Shown here: piece after piece, positions 54,143 to 62,500 of the stretch
Layout: every line of letters begins with the position of its first letter
Position numbering within the stretch: the first letter of the stretch is position 1
NCBI GenBank assembly: GCA_030066015.1
Contig: JASJCL010000034.1
Location: 1-63,321, forward strand
Direction: 5' to 3'
DNA from: Desulfosarcinaceae bacterium
GTDB lineage: Bacteria; Desulfobacterota; Desulfobacteria; Desulfobacterales; Desulfosarcinaceae
DNA: 63,321 bases
Position numbers and translations under genes: made by a program
Notes under the pieces: model-generated
What the model saw: the letters and a program-made list of their open reading frames with translations, nothing else
Databases searched by the model: none
What the model was told of the DNA's origin: nothing

Positions 54143-54526
54143 TCAAGCCAACACGTGCCGCGGCGGGACAAAGCAGGTGAAGAGGCCTTGGAAGACCTCC
54201 TCTTGCCCCCGCGACACCGCAACGGCCACGAATATCTTTTTCCCTTGCCGCTCTTGAATGCGGGCACTGGCCATCAGCGCGTCACCGACCCTCACCGGCA
54301 GAAGAAATTTGGTTTCGGCGGCACCCAGTACCACATTGGGATGGTTGACGGCCACCATGGCGGCGTAGTCGGCCATGCCGAAGATGAAGCCGCCGTGAAT
54401 CAAGCCACTGGCATCCGCCCGCATCTCCTCCAGGGCCGTCATGGTCACACTACATCCCTCCTCCGTGATCGTGTCGACGTGTCCGCAGAGGCGGGCGTCG
54501 ATCTCCTGATGGGTGGCGATCTTCAC
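54143..54526 (-). CDS. Hotdog-fold thioesterase (PaaI/4HBT-like)
   Basis: 127 residues from GTG 54526, with GGAGGA six bases upstream. PaaI-type features: hydrophobic beta strand VTMTALEEMRADASGLIHGGFIFGMADYAA in parts, with HGG in the central helix, VVLGAAETKFLLPV and DALMASARIQERQGKKIFVAVAV. Probably hydrolyses an acyl-CoA in the cytoplasm. As first gene of the leftward unit behind a consensus promoter, it could supply the free acid to AOR or drain CoA esters. Substrate is not predictable. Confidence 0.82.
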   Translation of the reverse strand: MKIATHQEIDARLCGHVDTITEEGCSVTMTALEEMRADASGLIHGGFIFGMADYAAMVAVNHPNVVLGAAETKFLLPVRVGDALMASARIQERQGKKIFVAVAVSRGQEEVFQGLFTCFVPPRHVLA

Positions 54527-54591
54527 TTGGTCCTCCTCATGGGCAATCTGGGGTGCGATACGGATTGGTGCAGGATCGGGCAGGTGTGCGG

Positions 54592-54621
54592 ATTATAGGC
54601 AAAGGGGGGTGGAGGTGTCAA
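54592..54621 (-). promoter_or_regulatory. Consensus sigma-70 promoter of the aldehyde/alcohol unit
   Basis: On the minus strand, perfect TTGACA (54616-54621) and perfect TATAAT (54592-54597) are 18 bases apart. Predicted start near 54585, about 60 bases before the thioesterase GTG. This is the strongest promoter match in the window. Confidence 0.82.
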
Positions 54622-54730
54622 TTGGGATTGACGCCGTGGTGGCTTCTCCATTAATTGAGGTCGTGGAACGTCAATTCTCATATCCCTTCCCCTTCCCTCG
54701 GCGCGGGAAGTTCATCGCGAAAGGCCGTTT

Positions 54731-55846
54731 ATGCACACAGCGCTACTGGAAGAGCGCATCGCCGCGCTTCGCCACAAACTGCCGGCCGTTGGGGTGGATA
54801 CCTTCATGGTCTCCATCGCCGCCAATCGATACTATTTGAGCGGTTTTCATGCCGAAGATGGCCAATATGACGAAACCGCCGGCATCCTCCTGATTCATGC
54901 CGAGAAACTGCTCCTGGCCACCGATTCCCGCTATCTCGACGCCGCCCGCCGGGAGGCGCCGCTCTACGAGGTGGTTCGTTACCGAGATGGTCTCGTAAAA
55001 GCCCTGCCGGCGCTTCTGCAGCAGATCGGTACCAGGCGTCTCGGATTTGAGAGTTCCCGCATCAGTTACCGAGATGGCAACCGTCTGGAAACGGCGTTGG
55101 CCAAGCGCCCGTTTGAGATTGAGCTGGTGCCGCTGGAGGCGCTGGTGGAGCCTCAGCGGGCGGTCAAGTCCGAAGCGGAGATCGATCAGACCCGTCAGGC
55201 CCTCAGCATCGCCGAAGAAGCCTTTGAGGCCATTCGCGCCCGCATTCAGCCTGGCGTCACCGAGAAGGAACTGGCCTGGGAGTTGGAAAAGGAGATTCGC
55301 CATCGCGGTGCCGATGCCCTCAGCTTTCCCTGTATCGTCGCCGCCGGTGCCAACAGCGCCCTGCCCCACGCCGTGCCGACGACGGCTCCCATAAAGGCCG
55401 GCGAACCAATCCTCTTTGACTGGGGCGCGCGGCTGGCAGGGTATTGCTCCGATACCTCGCGGACGCTGGTGGCGGGAACACCGGACGATCGCTTCCACCG
55501 TGTTTTTGACACCGTCCAGACCGCGCTCCAGAAGGCCATCGCCGCCATAAAACCCGGCGCCAACGGCAAGGCGGTGGATGCCGTCGCCCGGGAGTACATC
55601 CATCAAGCGGGTTTCGAGGGACGTTTCGGGCACAGCTTGGGACATGGCACCGGATTGATGGTCCACGAGGGGCCCCGGCTCTCACCCCTCAAGGAAGAGG
55701 CACTCGCCGAAGGGATGATCGTCACGGTGGAACCGGGCATCTACATTCCCGGCTGGGGCGGTGTTCGCCTGGAGAACCAGGTGGTGATTCGGTCCGACGG
55801 TGCCGAGGTCCTCAATCGCACCGATCCGGCTGACTGGCGGGTGTGA
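54731..55846 (+). CDS. pepP: Xaa-Pro aminopeptidase family metallopeptidase (M24B)
   Basis: 371 residues. An N-terminal creatinase-like domain (RIAALRHKLPAVGVDTFM ... NRYYLSGF) and a C-terminal pita-bread metallopeptidase domain with the five dinuclear-metal ligands: Asp in FDWGARLAGYCSDTSRT (two), His in GHSLGHGTGLMVHEGP, Glu in VEPGIYIPG, and Glu in VRLENQVVI. It removes N-terminal residues before proline in the cytoplasm. A TTGACG (54628-54633) with a poor -10 may contribute to its transcription. Followed by xerD after 3 bases. Confidence 0.9.
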   Translation: MHTALLEERIAALRHKLPAVGVDTFMVSIAANRYYLSGFHAEDGQYDETAGILLIHAEKLLLATDSRYLDAARREAPLYEVVRYRDGLVKALPALLQQIGTRRLGFESSRISYRDGNRLETALAKRPFEIELVPLEALVEPQRAVKSEAEIDQTRQALSIAEEAFEAIRARIQPGVTEKELAWELEKEIRHRGADALSFPCIVAAGANSALPHAVPTTAPIKAGEPILFDWGARLAGYCSDTSRTLVAGTPDDRFHRVFDTVQTALQKAIAAIKPGANGKAVDAVAREYIHQAGFEGRFGHSLGHGTGLMVHEGPRLSPLKEEALAEGMIVTVEPGIYIPGWGGVRLENQVVIRSDGAEVLNRTDPADWRV

Positions 55847-55849
55847 ACC

Positions 55850-56758
55850 ATGCGGCCCGTAGACGGACTCGGCGACCCCCACCTCGACGCCTATCTGAAC
55901 CATCTTCTCGTGGAAAAGGGTCTGGCCGCCACCACGCTAGAAGCATATGGCAACGACTTGGTGCGGTTTCTGGCGTTTAGCCGTCGTCAGGGCACGCGGG
56001 AGCTCGCCCGAGCGGACAGCGCTTTGATTCTGCGCTACCTCATTCACCTCCGCAGGGAGGGTCTCAGCGCTCGCTCGCGGGCCCGCCACCTCATCAGTCT
56101 GCGAGGGCTCTATCGCCATCTGGTGCACGAGAAAATCATACGGCAAAATCCAGCGGCTGTCGTCGATCTGCCCAGGGTCGGGCTCAAACTGCCCAACGTT
56201 CTCAGCGTATCGGAGGTCAAGGCGCTCTTGGCGGTGCCGGACACCGCCAAACCCACCGGATTGCGGGATGCCGCTATGCTCGAATTGCTCTATGCTGCTG
56301 GTTTGCGCGTGTCGGAACTGATCCATGTCAATTGTATTGACGTCAATCTGGAGGCCGGCTTCATCCGCGTGGTGGGCAAAGGCGACCGGGAGCGTCTGGT
56401 GCCCATCGGCTCCCATGCCCAGAAGAAAATCCGGCGTTACCTCGGGCAGGGGCGATCCCGCCAGCTCAAGGGGATTGTCAGCCCGACCCTCTTCGTCGCC
56501 CGCCAGGGCAAGCCGATGACGCGCCAGGGGTTCTGGAAGCTGCTGCGCCGGCATGCCACCGGTGCCGGCATCACCAAGCCGGTTACCCCTCACAGCCTGC
56601 GCCACAGCTTCGCCACCCACCTGCTCGAAGGGGGGGCCGACCTGCGGGTGGTCCAGGAGCTTCTCGGACACGCCGACATCGCCACCACCCAGATATATAC
56701 CCACGTGGCCCGCCAGCAGCTGAAGGACACCCATCGGCGGTTTCATCCCCGTGGATAG
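55850..56758 (+). CDS. xerD: Site-specific tyrosine recombinase XerC/XerD
   Basis: 302 residues. N-terminal SAM-like core-binding domain ([26 protein letters not shown]) and catalytic domain with Arg in [12 protein letters not shown], Lys in [14 protein letters not shown], the [12 protein letters not shown] motif, [15 protein letters not shown] with His and the nucleophile Tyr. Full-length and without att-like repeats nearby, so it is most likely the chromosomal dimer-resolution recombinase rather than an integrase. XerC versus XerD cannot be settled by eye. It is 3 bases after pepP. Confidence 0.88.
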   Translation: MRPVDGLGDPHLDAYLNHLLVEKGLAATTLEAYGNDLVRFLAFSRRQGTRELARADSALILRYLIHLRREGLSARSRARHLISLRGLYRHLVHEKIIRQNPAAVVDLPRVGLKLPNVLSVSEVKALLAVPDTAKPTGLRDAAMLELLYAAGLRVSELIHVNCIDVNLEAGFIRVVGKGDRERLVPIGSHAQKKIRRYLGQGRSRQLKGIVSPTLFVARQGKPMTRQGFWKLLRRHATGAGITKPVTPHSLRHSFATHLLEGGADLRVVQELLGHADIATTQIYTHVARQQLKDTHRRFHPRG

Positions 56759-57017
56759 GGACCTCTCGATCGGTCCTCAACGCTCCTGTTTGCTGGTCGA
56801 ACGGCGGATCGATGCAGTGAGAGATACCGGGTGGCAAAGGGCGACTTGACGTGAAGCCCTGGAATGGCGTTTAACGCCAACACCGAATTTGATCGGCATC
56901 CGCAAGGGGCGTGGATGAGAATTGCGATGGAACCGCGATAGAACCCTGAGATACCGCACTGGCCCAAGGTCGTGGGAAATTGCGAAAATGGGCACGACGG
57001 CATGAGAGATTGCAGAT

Positions 57018-58658
57018 ATGGCCATTTACTGGCAACCGATTGATGATCAAATACCGGCTTCAGACAGGGCCGCCTTCCAGGAAGCGCTGCAACACATTGA
57101 ACAACCGGTGTACGTCATCGCTCAAGGCGGCCGCCAGGCGGTCGCCCAACGGGGCACCCTCCGATCAGGCTGCCAGGCGGCACCCGGCGAGGATGCTTTG
57201 CCGCTGCTGGCACAGGTGCCCCCCCTGCCCTTGGGAAATCTTGGCGACGCTGGCTTTAAAAAGGCCTTCGGCCTCCGTTACGCTTATGTTTGCGGGGCCA
57301 TGGCCAATGGCATCACCTCGGTGGAGATGGTGACTGCCGCTGGGCAAGCGGGAATGATCGGCTTTTTCGGTGCAGCGGGCCTCTCCCCCCATGAGGTGGA
57401 GAGCGCCATCGACCGTCTGCAGGCCGTCTCCCCCGCGATCCCCTTCGGTTTTAACCTGATTCACAGCCCCAATGACATGGCGTTGGAACGCACGATCGCG
57501 GAACTCTATTTGCGGCGGCGCGTCACCCGGGTGAGTGCGTCGGCCTATCTGGACCTGACGCCGCCACTGGTCTACTACCGGGTCAAGGGGATTCACGCCC
57601 GCCCGGACGGCACTATCGTCTGCCCCAACAAGGTGGTCGCCAAGGTGTCGCGCATGGAGGTGGTTCGTCGCTTTTTGGCACCGCCCCCCGAGAAGCACCT
57701 CTCCATCCTGGTGAACGAAGGCGTGATCAGTGATGCTGAAGCCGCCCTGGCCCGGCAGGTGCCCATGGCGGACGCCGTTACAGCGGAAGCCGATTCCGGT
57801 GGTCACACCGACAATCGGCCGGCGCTGGCACTTCTGCCCACTTTTCTGGCACTTAGGGACGCCGCCATGGCGCGCCATGGATTCCAACGGCCAATCCCCG
57901 TGGGACTCGGCGGCGGGATCGCCACACCGGACGCCGCCGCGGCCGCTTTTGCCATGGGAGCGGCGTATATTCTCACCGGTTCGGTCAACCAGGCCTGCAG
58001 GGAAGCGGGTACCTGCGCTGCCGTCCGCCGAATGCTGGCCGAGGCCGAACAGGCTGACGTAATCATGGCACCGGCAGCCGACATGTTCGAAATGGGGGTC
58101 AAGGTTCAGGTTCTGAAGCGCGGCACCATGTTCGCGATGCGGGCGGCCAAGCTCTATGATCTCTACAACCGATACGCCGCCTTTGAAGAGCTGCCGCCGG
58201 CAGATCGGCAGTTCGTTGAAACGCAGCTCCTCCGGGGTAGCTACGCGGCGGCCTGGGAACAGACCAAAACCTTTTTTCAGGAACGCGACCCGGCGCAGAT
58301 CGACCGCGCGCGCAAAGATCCCAAGCATATGATGGCATTGGTGTTCCGCTCCTATCTTGGACAGACCTCTCGGTGGGCTGTCCGGGGAGCGGCGGATCGC
58401 CAGATCGACTACCAGATCTGGTGTGGACCAGCCATGGGTGCCTTTAATGCCTGGACTCAGGGCAGCTTCCTGGCCAAACCTGAAAACCGGGATGTGGTAA
58501 CGGTGGCGGGCAACTTGCTGTACGGGGCGGCTGTACTCACCCGCAGCCAGCAATTGCGCTACCAAGGCGTTGATTTGCCGGCCCATGTGGGACGCATCCC
58601 GCCAATGGCGCTATCGCAGATCGGCGCCTACTGCCCGGCGTTTGCCGCACGGCAATGA
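57018..58658 (+). CDS. pfaD: PfaD-family trans enoyl reductase for PUFA/polyketide synthase
   Basis: 546 residues, the usual PfaD length. FMN-binding TIM barrel of the FabK/nitronate monooxygenase type: LGDAGFKKAFGLRYAYVCGAMANGI in parts, MIGFFGAAGLSPHEVE, PFGFNLIHSPNDMALE, a ADSGGHTDNRP phosphate-binding motif (near residue 260) and VGLGGGIATPDAAAAAFAMGAAYI in parts. The C-terminal YDLYNRYAAFEELP and GPAMGAFNAWTQGSFL are PfaD-specific. It provides enoyl reduction in trans to PUFA-type synthases, matching the KS-AT-ACP gene downstream. In-frame start at 57018 has only a weak site. Confidence 0.92.
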   Translation: MAIYWQPIDDQIPASDRAAFQEALQHIEQPVYVIAQGGRQAVAQRGTLRSGCQAAPGEDALPLLAQVPPLPLGNLGDAGFKKAFGLRYAYVCGAMANGITSVEMVTAAGQAGMIGFFGAAGLSPHEVESAIDRLQAVSPAIPFGFNLIHSPNDMALERTIAELYLRRRVTRVSASAYLDLTPPLVYYRVKGIHARPDGTIVCPNKVVAKVSRMEVVRRFLAPPPEKHLSILVNEGVISDAEAALARQVPMADAVTAEADSGGHTDNRPALALLPTFLALRDAAMARHGFQRPIPVGLGGGIATPDAAAAAFAMGAAYILTGSVNQACREAGTCAAVRRMLAEAEQADVIMAPAADMFEMGVKVQVLKRGTMFAMRAAKLYDLYNRYAAFEELPPADRQFVETQLLRGSYAAAWEQTKTFFQERDPAQIDRARKDPKHMMALVFRSYLGQTSRWAVRGAADRQIDYQIWCGPAMGAFNAWTQGSFLAKPENRDVVTVAGNLLYGAAVLTRSQQLRYQGVDLPAHVGRIPPMALSQIGAYCPAFAARQ

Positions 58659-58723
58659 GATGGACGGGCGGTCATGCGACGGAACACCCTGTCCGCTCCT
58701 CCCCACTCTGTCGTCCGGCGAGA

Positions 58724-59227
58724 TCAGGTGATGCGATGGTAGAACGCTTTGGCGAAGCTGCCGATATTGATCATGCGCACGGCGGGGAAATTGAAAAACT
58801 CGGCTTTGGGGAGCGTGTTCCCCACCCCCTCGCCTTCGGCACCGCTGATGAGGGAATCCCGCCAATAGAGATAACCGGCGCCGCCCGCCCCTGCGGGACG
58901 TACGAAGATGAGCGCGTGCGGGTCCACCCCCCCATCCCCTTTTCGCGAGGCGCCGTTGGCGCTTAGACGCAGGTATCCCCAACGGCTCAGCCAAGGCTGC
59001 AGATCTGTGAGGATGGCACGTGCCTCCACGACCGTGAACTTAAGGTCGCCCACCAAGAAGCCCCCCAGGGCCACCAAGAAGGCCTCCTTTAGGCTGTACT
59101 GGCGGGCGTATCCCGATCGAAGGCCACCCAATGGATCAGGGGGCAGGAATTCGCGCGACCAGCGTTTCCACTTGGCCAGATTGATCGATAGATGGATGGC
59201 CAACTCTCGCGCGTAATAGTAGTGAAT
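58724..59227 (-). CDS. MerR-like DNA-binding regulator, probable ATT start
   Basis: About 167 residues. After the start, YYYARELAIHLSINLAKWKRW resembles a winged-helix N-terminus, then YSLKEAFLVALGGFLVGDLKF and VVEARAILTDLQPWL, as in some MerR-type regulators. The C-terminal half is small and not recognisable. The frame opens at TTG 59266 with no proper ribosome site. A perfect AAGGAGG lies six bases before an in-frame ATT (59227-59225), so ATT is the best start. A downstream TTG has no site. The gene is convergent with pfaD and divergent from the KS-AT-ACP gene, so it may regulate the lipid synthase locus. Confidence 0.6.
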   Translation of the reverse strand: MHYYYARELAIHLSINLAKWKRWSREFLPPDPLGGLRSGYARQYSLKEAFLVALGGFLVGDLKFTVVEARAILTDLQPWLSRWGYLRLSANGASRKGDGGVDPHALIFVRPAGAGGAGYLYWRDSLISGAEGEGVGNTLPKAEFFNFPAVRMINIGSFAKAFYHRIT

Positions 59228-59246
59228 GGGGAGCCTCCTTGTTAAG

Positions 59247-59266
59247 TTGATATATCGGTATAACAA
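59247..59266. promoter_or_regulatory. Near-perfect dyad upstream of the MerR-like gene
   Basis: On the minus strand TTGTTATA (59266-59259) and TATATCAA (59254-59247) are inverted copies with one mismatch around CCGA. It ends just before the ribosome site and is AT-rich in GC-rich surroundings. Candidate operator, possibly autoregulatory. Confidence 0.4.
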
Positions 59267-59569
59267 CCTTCATTCAGGCCGTCAAGCCTTGCAATCCGTG
59301 GACCTATGCAGTATGGTCTAAGATCTGCAGATGCGGTATCCTCGCCGCCGTCGACACCTCTCGATTGGGTAATGTCACCGCAGACATCACAATTAAACTG
59401 AAACCTGGCCCAGATTTAAAACGCAATCAATTTGGGCCTTTTTATGGCCACACATGAGCCGCTGGATGAAGTCGCCGACCCTGCTCCGAGATCCTGCCGC
59501 ATGGCGTCAAGCCGATGACGGCGCAGGTGGGAGGGGGCGCTGTCCAAGGCCCGCAACAAAGAGAGACCC
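59267..59569. other. Divergent intergenic region before the KS-AT-ACP gene
   Basis: About 300 bases, no gene supported. It carries the upstream side of the regulator dyad and the synthase ribosome site (AGAGAG, about 5 bases before ATG 59570). I could not assign a clear -35/-10 or -24/-12 element for the synthase. Confidence 0.5.
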
Positions 59570-62500
59570 ATGACCATCGCCGCATCCCCGGGAGTGCCTC
59601 CGTCCCATCCAACCGATACCCCCATCGCCATCATCGGCTTGAGCTGCATGTTCGCCCAGGCCGACAACCTCAAAAGCTACTGGCGCCTGCTCTTTCAGGC
59701 CGTCGACGCCATCGGCGATCCACCGCTTGCCCGCCACGGGTTGAACTCCTATTTCGACCCCGATCCCAAGAAACCCGACCATATTTACTGCAATCGGGGG
59801 GGGTATCTCTCGCCCGTGGATTTTGATCCGACGGAGTTCGGCATCCCGCCGACAGCCCTGGAGGCCACCGATACGTCGCAGCTGCTGGGACTGGTGGGAG
59901 CCCGCAACGCCCTGGAGGACGCCGGTTATGGCGCCGACAAGGATTTCAACCGCGGGGCCACCAGCGTCATTTTGGGCGTCACCGGTACACAAGAATTGGT
60001 CATCTCACTGGGATCCAGGCTCGGACACCCGCAGTGGCGACAGGCGCTCGAATCGGCCGGCATCCCCGCAGCGCAACGCGAAGAGATCATCCGCCGCATC
60101 GGCGACAGCTACGTCTCCTGGCAGGAGAACTCCTTTCCCGGCCTGCTGGGCAACGTGGTCGCCGGACGGATCTGCAACCGCCTGAACCTCCAGGGCACCA
60201 ACTGCGTCGTGGACGCCGCCTGCGCCAGCAGTCTGAGCGCCGTTCACCTGGCGCTCATGGAACTCGCCACCGGTCGCAGTGAGATGGTGGTCACCGGCGG
60301 CGTGGACACGCTCAACGACGTGTTCATGCACATGTGTTTCTCCAAAACCGGTGTTCTCTCCCACACCGGAGATGCGCGTCCTTTCTCGAAAGATGCCGAT
60401 GGCACCGTTCTCGGCGAGGGGATCGGACTGATGGTGCTCAAGCGGCTGGCGGATGCCGAACGCGACGGCGACCGCATCTACGCCGTCATCAAGGGCATGG
60501 GCAGCGCCAGCGACGGGAAGTCGAACGGAATTTACGCCCCGAAGGCTGAAGGCCAGTTCAGGGCGCTGCGCATGGCCTACGATCGCGCCGGGGTGGATCC
60601 GACCACCGTGGGCCTCATTGAAGCCCATGGCACGGGCACCCGCGTGGGGGACGAAGTGGAGTTCAATGGCCTGTGCAAATTGTTCGGCCAAGATGCGCCC
60701 CGCGGTACCTGCGCCCTGGGCTCCGTTAAATCCATGATCGGCCACACCAAGGCGGCGGCCGGCGCCGCCGGTATGATCAAGGCCGTCCTGGCGCTCTATA
60801 ACAAGGTGTTGCCGCCGACCCTGAAGGTGGACAGTCCCGACCCCAAGCTCAAAATCGATGAGAGCCCCTTCTACCTCAACACCCAGAGCCGCCCGTGGAT
60901 TCAGGCCAACGGCCATCCTCGCCGCGCCGGCGTCAGCGCCTTCGGATTCGGCGGCAGCAATTTTCATGCGGTCCTCGAAGAGTACCGGTCCGAGAAGCGA
61001 ACGCCCGCCTGGGACGGCAGCGTTGAGATTTTGGCCTTTTCGGCACCCCATCGTACCGCCCTGGCGGAGATGCTGCAGCAGCACGCCGCGGTGTTCCAGC
61101 CGGACGCCACCGCGGACGCGCTTTCAATCGCTGCCTCTGAGAGTCGCAGACGCTTCTCCCCATCGGCCGTTTGCCGCTTGCTCATCGTGGTCGACCGCCA
61201 AAGCAGAAAAAATCTGCCCGCCGACCTGTTTCACGCTGCAATGCGCTGGATTCAGGAAGACGCCACGCCCCGAGGCGGGCTGAAGCAACACCTCTTCTTC
61301 AGCCAAGAGGTGGCCCAGGGCAAGCTGGGATTTCTCTTCCCTGGACAGGGCAGCCAATACCTGTGGATGGGACGTGACTTAGCCGCCCTCTTTCCCCAGC
61401 CCCAAAACGCCCTCGCCCTCGCCCAATCCGCCCTCGGCGCTGCTCCTTCCCTGGCCGAGCGAATATACCCTCGCGGGAACCCGACCGAACGTGCCGGGGT
61501 CGGGTTGGAGGGGGCGCTCCGTCAGACCGACGTGGCCCAACCGGCCATCGGCAGTCTCAGCGCTGCCATGGCCGACATCCTAAAGAGCTTCGGCATCCGC
61601 CCCGACCTCACCGCTGGTCACAGCTATGGCGAACTGGTGGCGCTCTACGCCGCTGGCTGGATCGATCAAGAGACCCTATTCGGCCTGTCGATCGCCCGCG
61701 GGCGGCATATGGCGGCAGCGGGAAGATCCGGTGAGGCGGGCACCATGTTGGCCGTCCGGGGTCCTTTGGAGGCCTTGGAAGGCCTGGTGGAGCGCCTCAA
61801 CCAAGAAGCGGTGGGCACCATTTGTCTGGCCAATCGCAACAGTCCTCAGCAGGGCGTGCTGTCCGGCAGCCAGAGTGCCATCGCGGCTGCCGAAAAAGCG
61901 TGTCGTAGGGACGGCTATCAGACCATCCGCCTCCCCGTGGCGGCGGCTTTCCATAGTCCGCTGGTGGCTGCCGCCCAGACCCCTTTTGCCGAAGCGGTCG
62001 CCGATGCAGAGATTCAGCCAACTGATATCGCCGTGTTCGCCAATAGCACTGGACAGCCCTACCCCTCACGACCGGCCCAAGCCCGAGAACTGCTCGCCAA
62101 GCAATTGGCCGCGCCCGTTGCTTTTAACGAGCAGATTCGGGGAATGTACGCCAGAGGGGTGAGAACCTTTGTTGAGGTAGGCCCCAAATCGGTCTTAACC
62201 CGACTGGTGGCGGAGATCCTGGCGGATAAGGCGGTAACCTGTGTGGCCCTGGATGCTTCCGCCGGCAAAGGGCCAGGCCTGCTGGACCTGGCCCGCACGC
62301 TCTGCGCGGTCGCCCTGGACGGTCACGGGGTGGCACTCGCCGAATGGGATCCCAGCACCGCCGGTGCCCATCAACCGAAAATGCGGGTGCCCCTGAGCGG
62401 CGCCAACTACCTCCGCCCTCAAACCGAACCACGACGGCCATCCGACCCAAACGCTTCGGCCACGTCTTCCTCGGTCAAACACGCTTCCCCAGAAGCGCGG

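Noticed and set aside
55850-56758. XerD-like recombinase as integrase of a mobile element
   Set aside because: Full XerC/D architecture, coupled to pepP, and no tRNA, att repeats or phage genes nearby.
56976-57023. Imperfect direct repeat and five-codon leader frame before pfaD
   Set aside because: Only about 13 of 18 positions match and the mini-frame has no ribosome site; I treat it as chance.
56777-57025. 82-codon minus-strand frame between xerD and pfaD
   Set aside because: Basic, low-complexity translation; overlaps the pfaD start; no ribosome site.
57165-58586. 473-codon minus-strand frame opposite pfaD
   Set aside because: Antisense to PfaD, which has full family motifs.
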